Part shown: piece after piece, positions 56,668-64,000 of the stretch
Numbering within the stretch: the first letter of the stretch is position 1
Layout of the letters: every line of letters starts with the position of its first letter
From: Clostridium sp. Marseille-Q2269
GTDB lineage: Bacteria; Bacillota; Clostridia; Clostridiales; Clostridiaceae
Direction of reading: 5' to 3'
Assembly: GCF_943736985.1 (NCBI RefSeq)
Contig: NZ_CALSFS010000012.1
Coordinates: 62,001 to 126,000 of the forward strand
Length of the DNA: 64,000 nucleotides
Translations under genes and position numbers: made by a program
Notes under the pieces: model-generated
The model's database searches: none
Seen by the model: the letters and a program-made list of their open reading frames with translations, nothing else
What the model was told of the DNA's origin: nothing

Positions 56668-56713
56668 TTGACAAAAAAATATATACTGTATATATTATAT
56701 ATATACAGTATAT
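56668..56713 (+). promoter_or_regulatory. Promoter and overlapping palindrome of the GntR operon
   Basis: TTGACA (56668-56673), 17 bp, TATATT (56691-56696). The -10 is embedded in a perfect inverted repeat ATATACTGTATATA (56681-56694) / TATATACAGTATAT (56700-56713). This is the expected site for the YtrA-like regulator that follows. Confidence 0.65.
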
Positions 56714-56737
56714 ACGATATGAGGTAAGGTGTTTATA

Positions 56738-57109
56738 ATGAAGATATTAATATCAAATGTTTCAGAGCAACCTATATATGAGCAAATCCTTTCCCAAATA
56801 AAATCTGCTATAATGCAGGAAGAATTAAAAGAAAATGAGTTACTTCCGTCTATAAGAAATTTGGCTAAAGAAGTTGGAGTGAGTGTTATAACAACAAAAA
56901 GAGCTTATGAGGAACTTGAGAAAGAAGGTTTTGTTGAAACAGTAAAGGGAAAAGGAACCTTTGTAGCTGCTCAAAATAAGGAGCTTTTAAAAGAAAAGAA
57001 AATAAAAATTATAGAAAAAAAATTGAATGAAGTTATAGAAGAAAGTAATTTATTAGGGATTTCATATGAGGAGATAGTGCAAATACTAAAAGTATTATAT
57101 TTTAATTAA
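56738..57109 (+). CDS. Short GntR-family regulator (YtrA subfamily)
   Basis: 123-aa regulator with a GntR HTH (about 10-75: EQPIYEQILSQIKSAIMQEEL, LPSIRNLAKEVGVSVITTKRAYEELEKEGFVETVKGKGTFV) and only a short helical tail, the YtrA type that usually heads ABC exporter operons responding to cell-envelope antibiotics. ATG at 56738 after GGTAAGGTG. Palindrome over its promoter suggests autorepression. The ABC genes follow after one membrane protein gene. Confidence 0.92.
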   Translation: MKILISNVSEQPIYEQILSQIKSAIMQEELKENELLPSIRNLAKEVGVSVITTKRAYEELEKEGFVETVKGKGTFVAAQNKELLKEKKIKIIEKKLNEVIEESNLLGISYEEIVQILKVLYFN

Positions 57110-57195
57110 AATTATATTTTACATATAAATTATGCATATTTATATTTATATTTATATTCTATGGAATTACAATTTGGAAGTAGGAGATGAAATAT

Positions 57196-57849
57196 ATGTC
57201 ACAATTAAAAGAAAAGTTAATTGAATCAACCATACATTCTATCATAATAATGATAATCTCATTATTAGCATCATTTTTTATCATTATAAATTTGTCAAAT
57301 GAATTATTCATGTGGATAGTATCTATGGTTGGAGTTCTATTTTTATTAAGTTATATGAAAAAGAAATATAAAAAAGAAGATCTAATTATATACAGTTGGG
57401 TATCATTAATATTTATAATTTTCATTGGAAACTTAGTTGGCAAAATTATTCCAGCATATAGTTTAATTTCGGCAGGTGCAACATTATCAGTAGTAGATAT
57501 TTTAAGTTTTACTAGATTTGGATCAAGAACTACAAATGCTAAGGTAATGGCTAATAAAAAATTGATGTGGAAATTGATAGTATATGGCAAATCATTTAAA
57601 AACAAAAATCCTGTACCAACCAGTGGATTTGGAGATTATATGTTTTATACTATGCTACTTTCAGGTATATATAAATTAAGTAATAGCTCTAAGATTTTAT
57701 TTTATGGTGTTGTATTAATATTTATAGGTTGTGCAATAAACTGGATTATAATTTGGAGCATATGCCATAAAAAGTGGTATAAAGGATTTCCTGCTACGGC
57801 TATACCATTTGTTTTAATTCTTATATTAATTCTTAAGATTATAAATTGA
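57196..57849 (+). CDS. Small membrane protein with presenilin-like GxGD motifs
   Basis: 217-aa protein, about seven hydrophobic helices. Not a named family to me, but three motifs occur in the order of GxGD intramembrane aspartyl proteases: D101 in TLSVVDILSF, G144-F-G-D147 in SGFGDYMFYTML and a PAL-like PATAIP at 199-204 in the last helix. Archaeal A22/presenilin-like proteins share this layout (YD or VD, GLGD, PALP). The loop between the two Asp helices is basic and polar. ATG 57196 follows GGAGATG; the earlier ATG lies inside the site. It is in the GntR/ABC operon. Protease activity is an inference. Confidence 0.65.
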   Translation: MSQLKEKLIESTIHSIIIMIISLLASFFIIINLSNELFMWIVSMVGVLFLLSYMKKKYKKEDLIIYSWVSLIFIIFIGNLVGKIIPAYSLISAGATLSVVDILSFTRFGSRTTNAKVMANKKLMWKLIVYGKSFKNKNPVPTSGFGDYMFYTMLLSGIYKLSNSSKILFYGVVLIFIGCAINWIIIWSICHKKWYKGFPATAIPFVLILILILKIIN

Positions 57850-57976
57850 GAGAGTATATAAAAATTATTATTATTTTTATTAGATATAAAATATATTTGT
57901 GTATGAAAAATGTATCATATATTATAAAAATTTGTGACATATGTTATAAATTTTTATAATAAAAGGGGGATTGTAT

Positions 57977-58826
57977 ATGGATAAAATATTAGAAATAAAT
58001 AATATAAAAAAAGAATATAATAAATTTTAGTTTAGACAGAGGATATATTATGGGATTTATAGGACCTAATGGAGCAGGAAAGAGCACTACTATAAAATTA
58101 ATTATGAATTTAATAAAAAAGGATTCTGGAGAAATAAAAATATTTGGAAAAGATAATATAGAATATGAAAAGGAGATAAAAGAAAAAATAGGTTTTGTAT
58201 ATGATGAAAATTATTTTTATGAGCATTTAAATATAGAAACCATGAAAAAAATAATAGCTCCTTTTTATAAAAATTGGGATAATCAAGTTTTTTATAAGTA
58301 TTTAAAAACTTTTGATCTAGATCCTAATAAGAAAATAAACAATCTTTCCAAAGGTATGAAAATGAAGTTTTCATTAGCTATAGCTCTTTCTCATAATGCA
58401 GAACTGATAATAATGGATGAGCCAACAGCTGGATTAGATCCTGTATTTAGAAGAGAAATTTTAGATATATTATATGACTTAATACAAGATGAAAATAAAA
58501 GCGTATTTTTTTCAACTCATATAACTACAGACTTAGAAAAGATAGCAGATTATATAACCTTTATAAATGAAGGGAAAATGGTTTTTTCAGAGAATAAGGA
58601 TGACATAATGGAAAAATATTCTTTAGTAAAGGGCGGATTAGACTTTTTAAATGAAGAAACCAAAAAATATTTCATAGGGATAAATAAAAATTCTTTTGGA
58701 TTTCAGGGGTTAACATCTTCACCTAATGTTATAAGAGAAATATCTAAAAAAGATGACATTATACTAGAAAGACCTACCTTGGAGGATATTATGGTTTACA
58801 CTGTAGGGGGGAACACTAAATGCTAA
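57977..58826 (+). pseudogene. ABC transporter ATP-binding protein, 5' frameshift
   Basis: A YtrB-like ATPase gene whose first 17 codons (57977-58030, MDKILEINNIKKEYNKF then TAG) are in a different frame from the rest. The main frame resumes with NFSLDRGYIMGFIGPNGAGKST. Compared with relatives, about eight residues around the first beta strands (KxYGxFxLNxISF) are lost, so a small deletion caused the shift. The remainder is intact: Walker A GPNGAGKST, signature LSKGMKMKFSLAIALS, Walker B LIIMDEPTAGLDP, H-loop STHIT. An internal ATG at 58050 with AGAGGA 8 bp upstream could yield a 258-aa protein lacking the first strands, so partial function is possible. Confidence 0.75.
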
Positions 58827-59434
58827 ATTTAATAAAAAAGGATTTAATGATTACCAAGTCTTATATGATGAAAGTTTTAGCTGGTATAATATTTTCTATA
58901 TTTATTTTTTACAATATTGATAAACAGAATATGTTTGTATATTGTATGTATGTATCAGTTTATATTATTATAACTACATCTTTTACTTATGGAGAAATAT
59001 CAAAAGAAGACTATATATTAAATTCTCTTCCAATTAAAAAAAATCAGGTGGTTTGGGCAAAATATATTTCGGTAATACTTTATTTTGCATTCACTTTAAT
59101 AGTTATTTATATAATAGCTTTTATAGCTTATATCCTTAATTTTAGAAATATAATTGGATTTCCAACTATAAAAACTGTAATTTACAGTTTAATTGTTATT
59201 TTGGTTAGTACGGGATTACAATTACCAATATATTTTAAGTTTGGTTATAATAGAGGAAGGATTATAGCCATGATTATATATTTTAGTATTTTTGCAGTTA
59301 TATATAAAAATAGTGAGTACAATATGGTAAATAGTAATATTGTTTATGAAACATTGGGAATACTAAGTATAATTTTATTTGTTATTTCTATTTTTTTGTC
59401 CATGAAAATATATAGCAGTAAAGAAATTATATAA
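58820..59434 (+). CDS. ABC-2 type transporter permease
   Basis: 204-aa membrane protein with six predicted helices and the ABC-2 start LIKKDLMITKSYMMKVLAG plus SFTYGEISKEDYILNSLPIKKNQVVWAKY, typical of ABC2_membrane permeases paired with YtrB-like ATPases. It overlaps the ATPase gene by 7 bp. If the ATPase is inactive, this permease is orphaned. Substrate unknown; peptide antibiotic export or resistance is usual for such operons. Confidence 0.85.
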   Translation: MLNLIKKDLMITKSYMMKVLAGIIFSIFIFYNIDKQNMFVYCMYVSVYIIITTSFTYGEISKEDYILNSLPIKKNQVVWAKYISVILYFAFTLIVIYIIAFIAYILNFRNIIGFPTIKTVIYSLIVILVSTGLQLPIYFKFGYNRGRIIAMIIYFSIFAVIYKNSEYNMVNSNIVYETLGILSIILFVISIFLSMKIYSSKEII

Positions 59435-59591
59435 TTATCAATTTAATTCATGACTATTTAATAGTATGAAAAATACACAGTGTTATTATAACAATAATGA
59501 TATTAAACTATTTATATGAATAATATCTTTGAATTTAAAAAAAATAAAAGTATATAATTAATAGTATATAGTAATTTTAGGAGAGATAGAT

Positions 59592-59873
59592 ATGATTGTA
59601 GGTACAGCTAAAATATATTTATACGCTAATTGGGTTCATTCTTTAAAAGAGAAAAGAATGACAGTAAAAAGTATAATTTTTAAAACAAAAAATAAATTTA
59701 ATGTATCCATAGCAGAAGTAGAAACACAGGATGTGCATCAAAGTATTGTTATAGGTATAGCATGTGTGAGCAACAGTACTAAACAAGCAGATAGTATAAT
59801 ACAAAATGTAGTAAACTATGTGGAAGGAAATACAGAGGCTATAGTTCAGAATATAGAGACTGAAATAATATAA
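59592..59873 (+). CDS. DUF503 (YlxP-like) protein
   Basis: 93-aa DUF503 protein: MIVGTAKIYLYANWVHSLKEKRMTVKSII and FNVSIAEVETQDVHQSIVIGIACVS fit the family. In Bacillus ylxP lies in the nusA-infB-rbfA region; here it stands alone before a TPP riboswitch. Molecular role not established (ribosome-associated in some reports). Confidence 0.88.
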   Translation: MIVGTAKIYLYANWVHSLKEKRMTVKSIIFKTKNKFNVSIAEVETQDVHQSIVIGIACVSNSTKQADSIIQNVVNYVEGNTEAIVQNIETEII

Positions 59874-59889
59874 GTAAATTTAATAAATC

Positions 59890-59918
59890 TTTACAAAGAA
59901 TTTTTCACAGTATATAAT
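59890..59918 (+). promoter_or_regulatory. Promoter of the first TPP riboswitch transcript
   Basis: TTTACA (59890-59895), 17 bp, TATAAT (59913-59918), about 30 bp before the riboswitch. Confidence 0.6.
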
Positions 59919-59944
59919 TAAGATATAAAATATAATAATTAATA

Positions 59945-60030
59945 ATAGCAGGGGTGCCATAAAGGCTGAGAGGAAGTTTTCCAACCCTTTGAACCTGATG
60001 TAATTAAGATTACCGTAGGGAGCAATTACA
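59945..60030 (+). promoter_or_regulatory. TPP riboswitch (THI element) 1
   Basis: Conserved blocks GGGGTGCC, GGCTGAGAGG, ACCCTTTGAACCTGATG and the GTAGGGAG end, in the right order and spacing. Binds thiamine pyrophosphate. A terminator hairpin 35 nt downstream makes it a transcriptional OFF switch. The controlled gene is the TatD-like hydrolase. Confidence 0.95.
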
Positions 60031-60063
60031 ATATATAACATATTAGTAATTTATGTATAGTAT

Positions 60064-60098
60064 GAAAAGCTTGCCTTCAGGTTAGCTTTTATTTTTTA
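60064..60098 (+). terminator. Expression-platform terminator of TPP riboswitch 1
   Basis: AAAAGCT-GCC pairs with GGT-AGCTTTT around a TTCA loop, one mismatch, followed by a T-rich run. Confidence 0.8.
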
Positions 60099-60129
60099 TT
60101 ATGATTTAATAACTTAGGGGGGAACGAAT

Positions 60130-60882
60130 ATGTATATAGATGCTCATACTCATTTATCAAATTATAAAGATAAAATAGTAGAAGCTTTAGAATGTATAAA
60201 CAAATATGGTATATACACATTAGATAATTCAATGTATTTAGAAGAATATAAGGAAAGTATTAAATTCCAAGATAAAAGCAAATATATTATAAGTTCTTTT
60301 GGAATACATCCTTCGAATGCGTATAAATACACTGATCAATTAGAATCATTAGATTATTTTATAGAAGAGAGTCCTATAATTGGAGAAGTTGGATTAGATT
60401 TTTATTGGGAAAAAGATAAAACAAAATATGAAAGTCAAATAAAAGTATTTAAATATTTCGTAGAAAAAGCTAAAAAACAAAATAAAATAATCAATGTTCA
60501 TACAAAAGGAGCTGAAAGAGAAATAATTGAAATATTAGATAGTTATAAAATAGAAAAAGCTATAATACATTGGTTTTCTGGAAAAGAAGAAGATTTAAGA
60601 GAAATGATAAAAAGAGGATATTATTTTACAATAAGTAGTGAAATCTTTTATTCTGAGTATATAAGACATATTTCCAAGGAAATTCCTATAAATAGATTGT
60701 TAACAGAAACAGATGGACCAGAATCAGAAAAATGGTTAAGTGGAAAATTTCCTATGCCAGATATAATTATAGATATACTATCTAAATTAGCTAAAGAAAG
60801 AAACTTATCAGAAGAAGAAATGAAATACATAATAGAAAATAATTTTAAGGATTTTGTATTGAAAGATATAAATAAATATTAG
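60130..60882 (+). CDS. TatD-family metal-dependent hydrolase, TPP-regulated
   Basis: 250-aa TIM-barrel hydrolase of the TatD/YjjV group. All metal ligands are present: DAHTHLS (HxH), GEVGLDFYW (Glu), NVHTKGAE (His), IIHWFSG (His) and TETDGPESEKW (Asp). TatD proteins have been called DNases, but this one sits under a TPP riboswitch and next to a thiamine uptake operon, so a role in thiamine or pyrimidine salvage is more likely (inference). GGGGGG ribosome site at 60118. Confidence 0.88.
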   Translation: MYIDAHTHLSNYKDKIVEALECINKYGIYTLDNSMYLEEYKESIKFQDKSKYIISSFGIHPSNAYKYTDQLESLDYFIEESPIIGEVGLDFYWEKDKTKYESQIKVFKYFVEKAKKQNKIINVHTKGAEREIIEILDSYKIEKAIIHWFSGKEEDLREMIKRGYYFTISSEIFYSEYIRHISKEIPINRLLTETDGPESEKWLSGKFPMPDIIIDILSKLAKERNLSEEEMKYIIENNFKDFVLKDINKY

Positions 60883-61026
60883 AATCAGTATTTGAGTCCA
60901 TTAATTTATATATTGGAATTATTTGATTTGAATTTATAGAAACTTTCAATACAACAATATTAAGTATTGCATTTGACAGCAATATTTAGATTATGTAACA
61001 TATATACTAAGATAATAATTTAATAA

Positions 61027-61115
61027 CACGGGGGAATTAATGTTTTTGATTGAGAGGAAACAATAGAGTTTCGACCCTTAGAACCTGAACTGGATAATGC
61101 CAGCGGAGGGAGTAT
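61027..61115 (+). promoter_or_regulatory. TPP riboswitch (THI element) 2
   Basis: Blocks CACGGGGG, GATTGAGAGG, ACCCTTAGAACCTGAACTGG, ATGCCAGCGGAGGGAG. Controls the thiamine-binding protein/thiX/thiY/thiZ run. A consensus TTGACA at 60973-60978 with TAACAT 17 bp later is the likely promoter. Confidence 0.95.
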
Positions 61116-61127
61116 TTAAGGTTAATT

Positions 61128-61162
61128 AACCCCTTATTCTCTCTAGAATAAGGGGTTTTTAA
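61128..61162 (+). terminator. Expression-platform terminator of TPP riboswitch 2
   Basis: AACCCCTTATTCT (61128-61140) pairs perfectly with AGAATAAGGGGTT (61145-61157), CTCT loop, then T run. Confidence 0.9.
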
Positions 61163-61228
61163 TATTTATATAAAATATAGTAAATCTATATATAAAAATC
61201 TTTAAATAAATTTAAAGGAGGAATAGAA

Positions 61229-61519
61229 ATGGCAAATGTAAATTTAAGCTTACAAGTATTGCCTGTAGTTAGAGAGGAAGAAATATACCCTGTTGTTGAT
61301 AAGGTTATAGAGCTTATAAAAAATTCTGGAGTCAAATATGAAGTTGGTCCTATGGAGACAACTATGGAAGGAGAACTAGATGTACTTTTAGATATTGTAA
61401 AAAAGGCTCAAGATATATGTGTTAACGAAGGTGCACAAAGAGTAGTTTCAGTTGTAAAAATAGATTATAAACCAGAAGGTGTGACAATGAATGAGAAAGT
61501 GTACAAATATAGGAAATAA
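61229..61519 (+). CDS. Thiamine-binding protein, MTH1187/YkoF-like
   Basis: 96-aa single-domain PF01910-type protein: LSLQVLPVVREEEIYPVVDKVIELIKNSGVKYEVGPMETTMEG. This family (MTH1187, half of YkoF) binds thiamine or its pyrimidine part. It is first in the operon behind TPP riboswitch 2 and overlaps thiX by 29 bp. Likely cytoplasmic carrier or sensor of the incoming precursor. Confidence 0.88.
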   Translation: MANVNLSLQVLPVVREEEIYPVVDKVIELIKNSGVKYEVGPMETTMEGELDVLLDIVKKAQDICVNEGAQRVVSVVKIDYKPEGVTMNEKVYKYRK

Positions 61520-62264
61520 AATAATACCTATTATATTTCAGATACTATTAATATTTATATGGCAAATTGTTATTGATAAAGGTAATATACCTAAATATAT
61601 ATTAGTATCTCCAAAGGATATAATAATAAGTTTATTTGATATAATTCCTAATATAAAAGAACATATATATATTACATTAAAAGAAGCAATGATAGGATTT
61701 TTTGTTTCAATAATATTCGCATTGTTAATAGCTGTATTAATGGATGGGGTAAAAATTATTAGAAAGTCCTTATATCCAATATTAGTTATATCTCAGACTA
61801 TTCCAATAATTGCAGTAGCTCCTTTATTTATAATGTGGTTTGGATTTGGTATCTTACCAAAGATTATAGTAGTAATATTGGTGTGCTTTTTTCCTATAGT
61901 TATAAGTCTTTTAGATGGATTAGATTCTGTAGATGAAGATACCATAAACTTATTGTATTCAATGGGAGCTAATAAGATTCAGATATTTAACCATGTGAAA
62001 TTTCCTGCATCCATGACTAATTTTTTTTCAGGACTTAGAATAGCAGCTACCTATAGCATAATGGGGGCTGTTATAGGAGAATGGTTAGGAGGAGACAAAG
62101 GCCTTGGAGTATACATGTTAAGGGTGAAACAGTCTTATGCTTTAGATAAAGTGTTTGCAGTAATATTAATTATAATAGTTTTAAGTATGAGTTTGTTTGG
62201 TTTACTATTCTTAATACAAAAGGTTGTAACTCCATGGAACACAGAAATGAAGAGTATAAAATAA
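61491..62264 (+). CDS. thiX: Thiamine-precursor ABC transporter permease ThiX
   Basis: 257-aa permease of the SsuC/TauC/ThiX type, about six helices, with the EAA loop LLYSMGANKIQIFNHVKFPASM that contacts the ATPase. The permease, substrate-binding lipoprotein and ATPase genes form one run under the TPP riboswitch, the ThiXYZ system for hydroxymethylpyrimidine or formyl-aminopyrimidine uptake. Confidence 0.9.
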   Translation: MRKCTNIGNKIIPIIFQILLIFIWQIVIDKGNIPKYILVSPKDIIISLFDIIPNIKEHIYITLKEAMIGFFVSIIFALLIAVLMDGVKIIRKSLYPILVISQTIPIIAVAPLFIMWFGFGILPKIIVVILVCFFPIVISLLDGLDSVDEDTINLLYSMGANKIQIFNHVKFPASMTNFFSGLRIAATYSIMGAVIGEWLGGDKGLGVYMLRVKQSYALDKVFAVILIIIVLSMSLFGLLFLIQKVVTPWNTEMKSIK

Positions 62265-62334
62265 AAATTTGTTTTAAATATATATCATATAAGTATTTAA
62301 AAAAGTTAAATTAAGTAAAAGAGAGGGAAAAATA

Positions 62335-63345
62335 ATGTTAAAGAAAAAAATTTCTATAGCACTTGCAGCTATTCTAAGTGTAGCACTTTTAGCAGGTTGT
62401 TCTCCTAAAGATACTGTTAAAAAAGAAGAAGGTAAAAAATTAAGAAAAGTGAAAGTTATATTAGATTGGGTACCAAATACTAACCATACAGGACTTTACG
62501 TAGCAAAAGATAAAGGTTACTATAAAGAAGAAGGGTTGGATGTGGAAATTATACAACCATCAGAAGGCGGAACTTCAAGTTTAATTGCATCTGGCAAAGG
62601 AGATTTTGGAGTAAGTTATCAAGAAGATGTTACATATGCTAAAACAGCTAAAAATCCATTACCAATAAAGGCTATAGCTACAATAATACAACATAATACA
62701 TCAGGGTTTGCAGCACCAAAGAGTAAAAACATAAAAACTCCAAAGGATTTTACTGGTAAATCTTATGGAGGATGGGGTTCACCATCTGAAAAGGCTATAT
62801 TAAAAGCTATTATGGCAAAAGATGGAGGGGATTTTTCTAAATTAAAAATGGTAGATATGGGATCAGAAGATTTTTTTGTCGCCACAAGAAAAAATATAGA
62901 TTTTGCATGGATATTTGAAGGTTGGACAGGAATAGAGGCTAGGCTTAAAAATATACCTTTAGATTTTATAGAACTTAGGAAGTTGAATAAAAACTTAGAT
63001 TACTATACTCCAGTAATAATAGCTAATGAAAATTCATTAAAGAAGGATCCAAATCTAGCTAAGAAGTTTATGAAAGCTACAACTAGAGGGTACGAATATT
63101 GTATAAGTAATCCAGAAGATAGTGCTAAAATTTTATTAAAAAATGCTCCGGAAATAGATGAAAAGTTAGCAATAGAAAGTCAAAAATATCTAAAAGATAA
63201 ATATAAAGATGATTCTAAAAGATGGGGAGAAATGAAGGAAGAAGTATGGAATAATTACACTAAGTTCCTTTTAGATAATAAGTTAATAGAAAAGAATATG
63301 AATGGGAAAGAAGCTTTTACAAATGAGTACTTGCCAGAAAAATAA
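62335..63345 (+). CDS. thiY: Thiamine-precursor ABC transporter substrate-binding lipoprotein ThiY
   Basis: 336-aa NMT1/THI5-like binding protein. Lipoprotein signal peptide ending LLAGC with Cys22. The ligand domain begins [24 protein letters not shown], the signature shared by ThiY and yeast THI5; [12 protein letters not shown] and [10 protein letters not shown] line the site. Preceded by GAGAGGG. Expected substrate is a thiamine pyrimidine precursor. Confidence 0.92.
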   Translation: MLKKKISIALAAILSVALLAGCSPKDTVKKEEGKKLRKVKVILDWVPNTNHTGLYVAKDKGYYKEEGLDVEIIQPSEGGTSSLIASGKGDFGVSYQEDVTYAKTAKNPLPIKAIATIIQHNTSGFAAPKSKNIKTPKDFTGKSYGGWGSPSEKAILKAIMAKDGGDFSKLKMVDMGSEDFFVATRKNIDFAWIFEGWTGIEARLKNIPLDFIELRKLNKNLDYYTPVIIANENSLKKDPNLAKKFMKATTRGYEYCISNPEDSAKILLKNAPEIDEKLAIESQKYLKDKYKDDSKRWGEMKEEVWNNYTKFLLDNKLIEKNMNGKEAFTNEYLPEK

Positions 63346-64000
63346 ATTAGAAGTTAAAAATATTAAAAAATATTTTGACAATAATATAGTTGTAAATAAT
63401 ATATCTATAAATGTAAAAGAAAAGGAATTTGTTAGTATATTAGGTCCTTCAGGATGTGGTAAAAGCACAATTTTTAATATTATTTCGGGTATTTTACCTT
63501 TGCAAGAAGGAAAAATACTAATTGATGGAGAAGATTATACAGGTAAGGTTGGAAGGGTAAGTTACATGCACCAAAAAGACTTACTACTTTCTTGGAAAAA
63601 AGTCATTGATAACGTAGCTTTACCTCTTATAATAAAAGGTAAAAGCAAGAATGAGGCTAGAGAGGAAGTAAAAAAGTATTTTCATACTTTTGGATTAGAT
63701 GGATTTGAATATAAGTATCCTTTTCAACTATCCGGTGGTATGAAACAAAGGGTGGCACTTTTGAGAACTTATATGTTCTCAAAGGATATTATGCTCTTAG
63801 ATGAGCCTTTTGGAGCATTAGATGCTATAACCAGATCAAAAATGCACCAATGGTTACTAAATGTAGCTAAAGAGCTAAATACAACTATATTATTTATAAC
63901 TCATGATATAGAGGAGGCAATATTTTTATCAGATAGAATTTATGTGTTATCTGATAAACCTGCCACACTAAAAGAAGAAATAGTTGTAAATTTACCTTCT
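63323..64000 (+). CDS. thiZ: Thiamine-precursor ABC transporter ATPase ThiZ (3' end cut by window)
   Basis: 226 codons visible to the window edge, starting 23 bp inside the end of thiY in another frame ([19 protein letters not shown]). Walker [15 protein letters not shown]-loop [10 protein letters not shown], signature [14 protein letters not shown], Walker [14 protein letters not shown]-loop ITHDIEEA. It powers ThiXY. The last 20-30 codons are probably outside the window. Confidence 0.93.
   Translation, partial: MSTCQKNKLEVKNIKKYFDNNIVVNNISINVKEKEFVSILGPSGCGKSTIFNIISGILPLQEGKILIDGEDYTGKVGRVSYMHQKDLLLSWKKVIDNVALPLIIKGKSKNEAREEVKKYFHTFGLDGFEYKYPFQLSGGMKQRVALLRTYMFSKDIMLLDEPFGALDAITRSKMHQWLLNVAKELNTTILFITHDIEEAIFLSDRIYVLSDKPATLKEEIVVNLPS

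Overview
The window is a 64 kb piece of a very AT-rich Gram-positive chromosome. Gene content (sporulation proteins YqfC/YqfD, CotS-like, CwlJ/GerQ; T-box and TPP riboswitches; A-type RNase P RNA; GTG/TTG/CTG starts with strong GGAGG ribosome sites) points to an anaerobic endospore-forming Clostridium sensu stricto. The C. botulinum/C. sporogenes group is plausible, but that is an inference from gene order only. I see no rRNA, tRNA, CRISPR array, phage module or complete insertion sequence.

Layout. 1-10.2 kb: conserved housekeeping cluster (mtaB, HIT, rpsU-yqeY, yqfC-yqfD-pgpH-ybeY-dgkA/PAP2-cdd-era-recO and a DUF4342 gene). 10.6-14.0 kb: CcpN-like repressor and pyruvate phosphate dikinase. 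14.2-23.5 kb: CotS-like coat protein, dgt, dnaG-rpoD, trmK-Nif3, zinc-ribbon protein and rnpB. 24-32.2 kb: a complete N-acetylgalactosamine/galactosamine pathway (AgaS, mannose-family PTS IIB-IIC-IID-IIA, NagA-like deacetylase, tagatose-bisphosphate aldolase, PfkB kinase) with a GntR/UTRA regulator. 32.7-41.7 kb: a nine-gene aromatic amino-acid operon (aroF-tyrA-aroB-aroA-aroC-pheA-aroE-aroK-aroQ) preceded by a previously unlabelled 56-codon leader ORF that is extremely rich in Phe/Tyr/Trp codons and is followed by competing RNA hairpins and a terminator. 43.2-48.4 kb: a galactose-type cluster (LacA, LacB, Gat-type PTS IIA-IIB-IIC, DeoR regulator, second tagatose-bisphosphate aldolase). 48.7-56.7 kb: accessory genes, including a nonsense-interrupted glycerophosphodiesterase, YhgE/Pip membrane protein, cupin, cwlJ-gerQ, Crp/Fnr regulator divergent from a ferredoxin-like protein, and trpP under a tryptophan T-box. 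56.7-59.5 kb: YtrA-like GntR regulator, a small membrane protein with presenilin-like GxGD motifs, and an ABC exporter whose ATPase gene is frameshifted near its 5' end. 59.6-64 kb: DUF503, then two TPP riboswitches, the first controlling a TatD-family hydrolase and the second a thiamine-precursor uptake operon (thiamine-binding protein, thiX, thiY, thiZ cut by the window end).

How the parts fit. The two sugar clusters converge on tagatose-6-phosphate and carry closely related aldolases; the galactose cluster lacks its own tagatose-6-phosphate kinase, so the PfkB kinase of the other cluster may serve both. Aromatic amino-acid supply is controlled by two different RNA devices in one window: a translated aromatic leader for biosynthesis and a Trp T-box for uptake. 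The strongest leads for something undescribed are the aromatic leader attenuator, the small GxGD membrane protein in a GntR/ABC operon, and the TPP-controlled TatD hydrolase.
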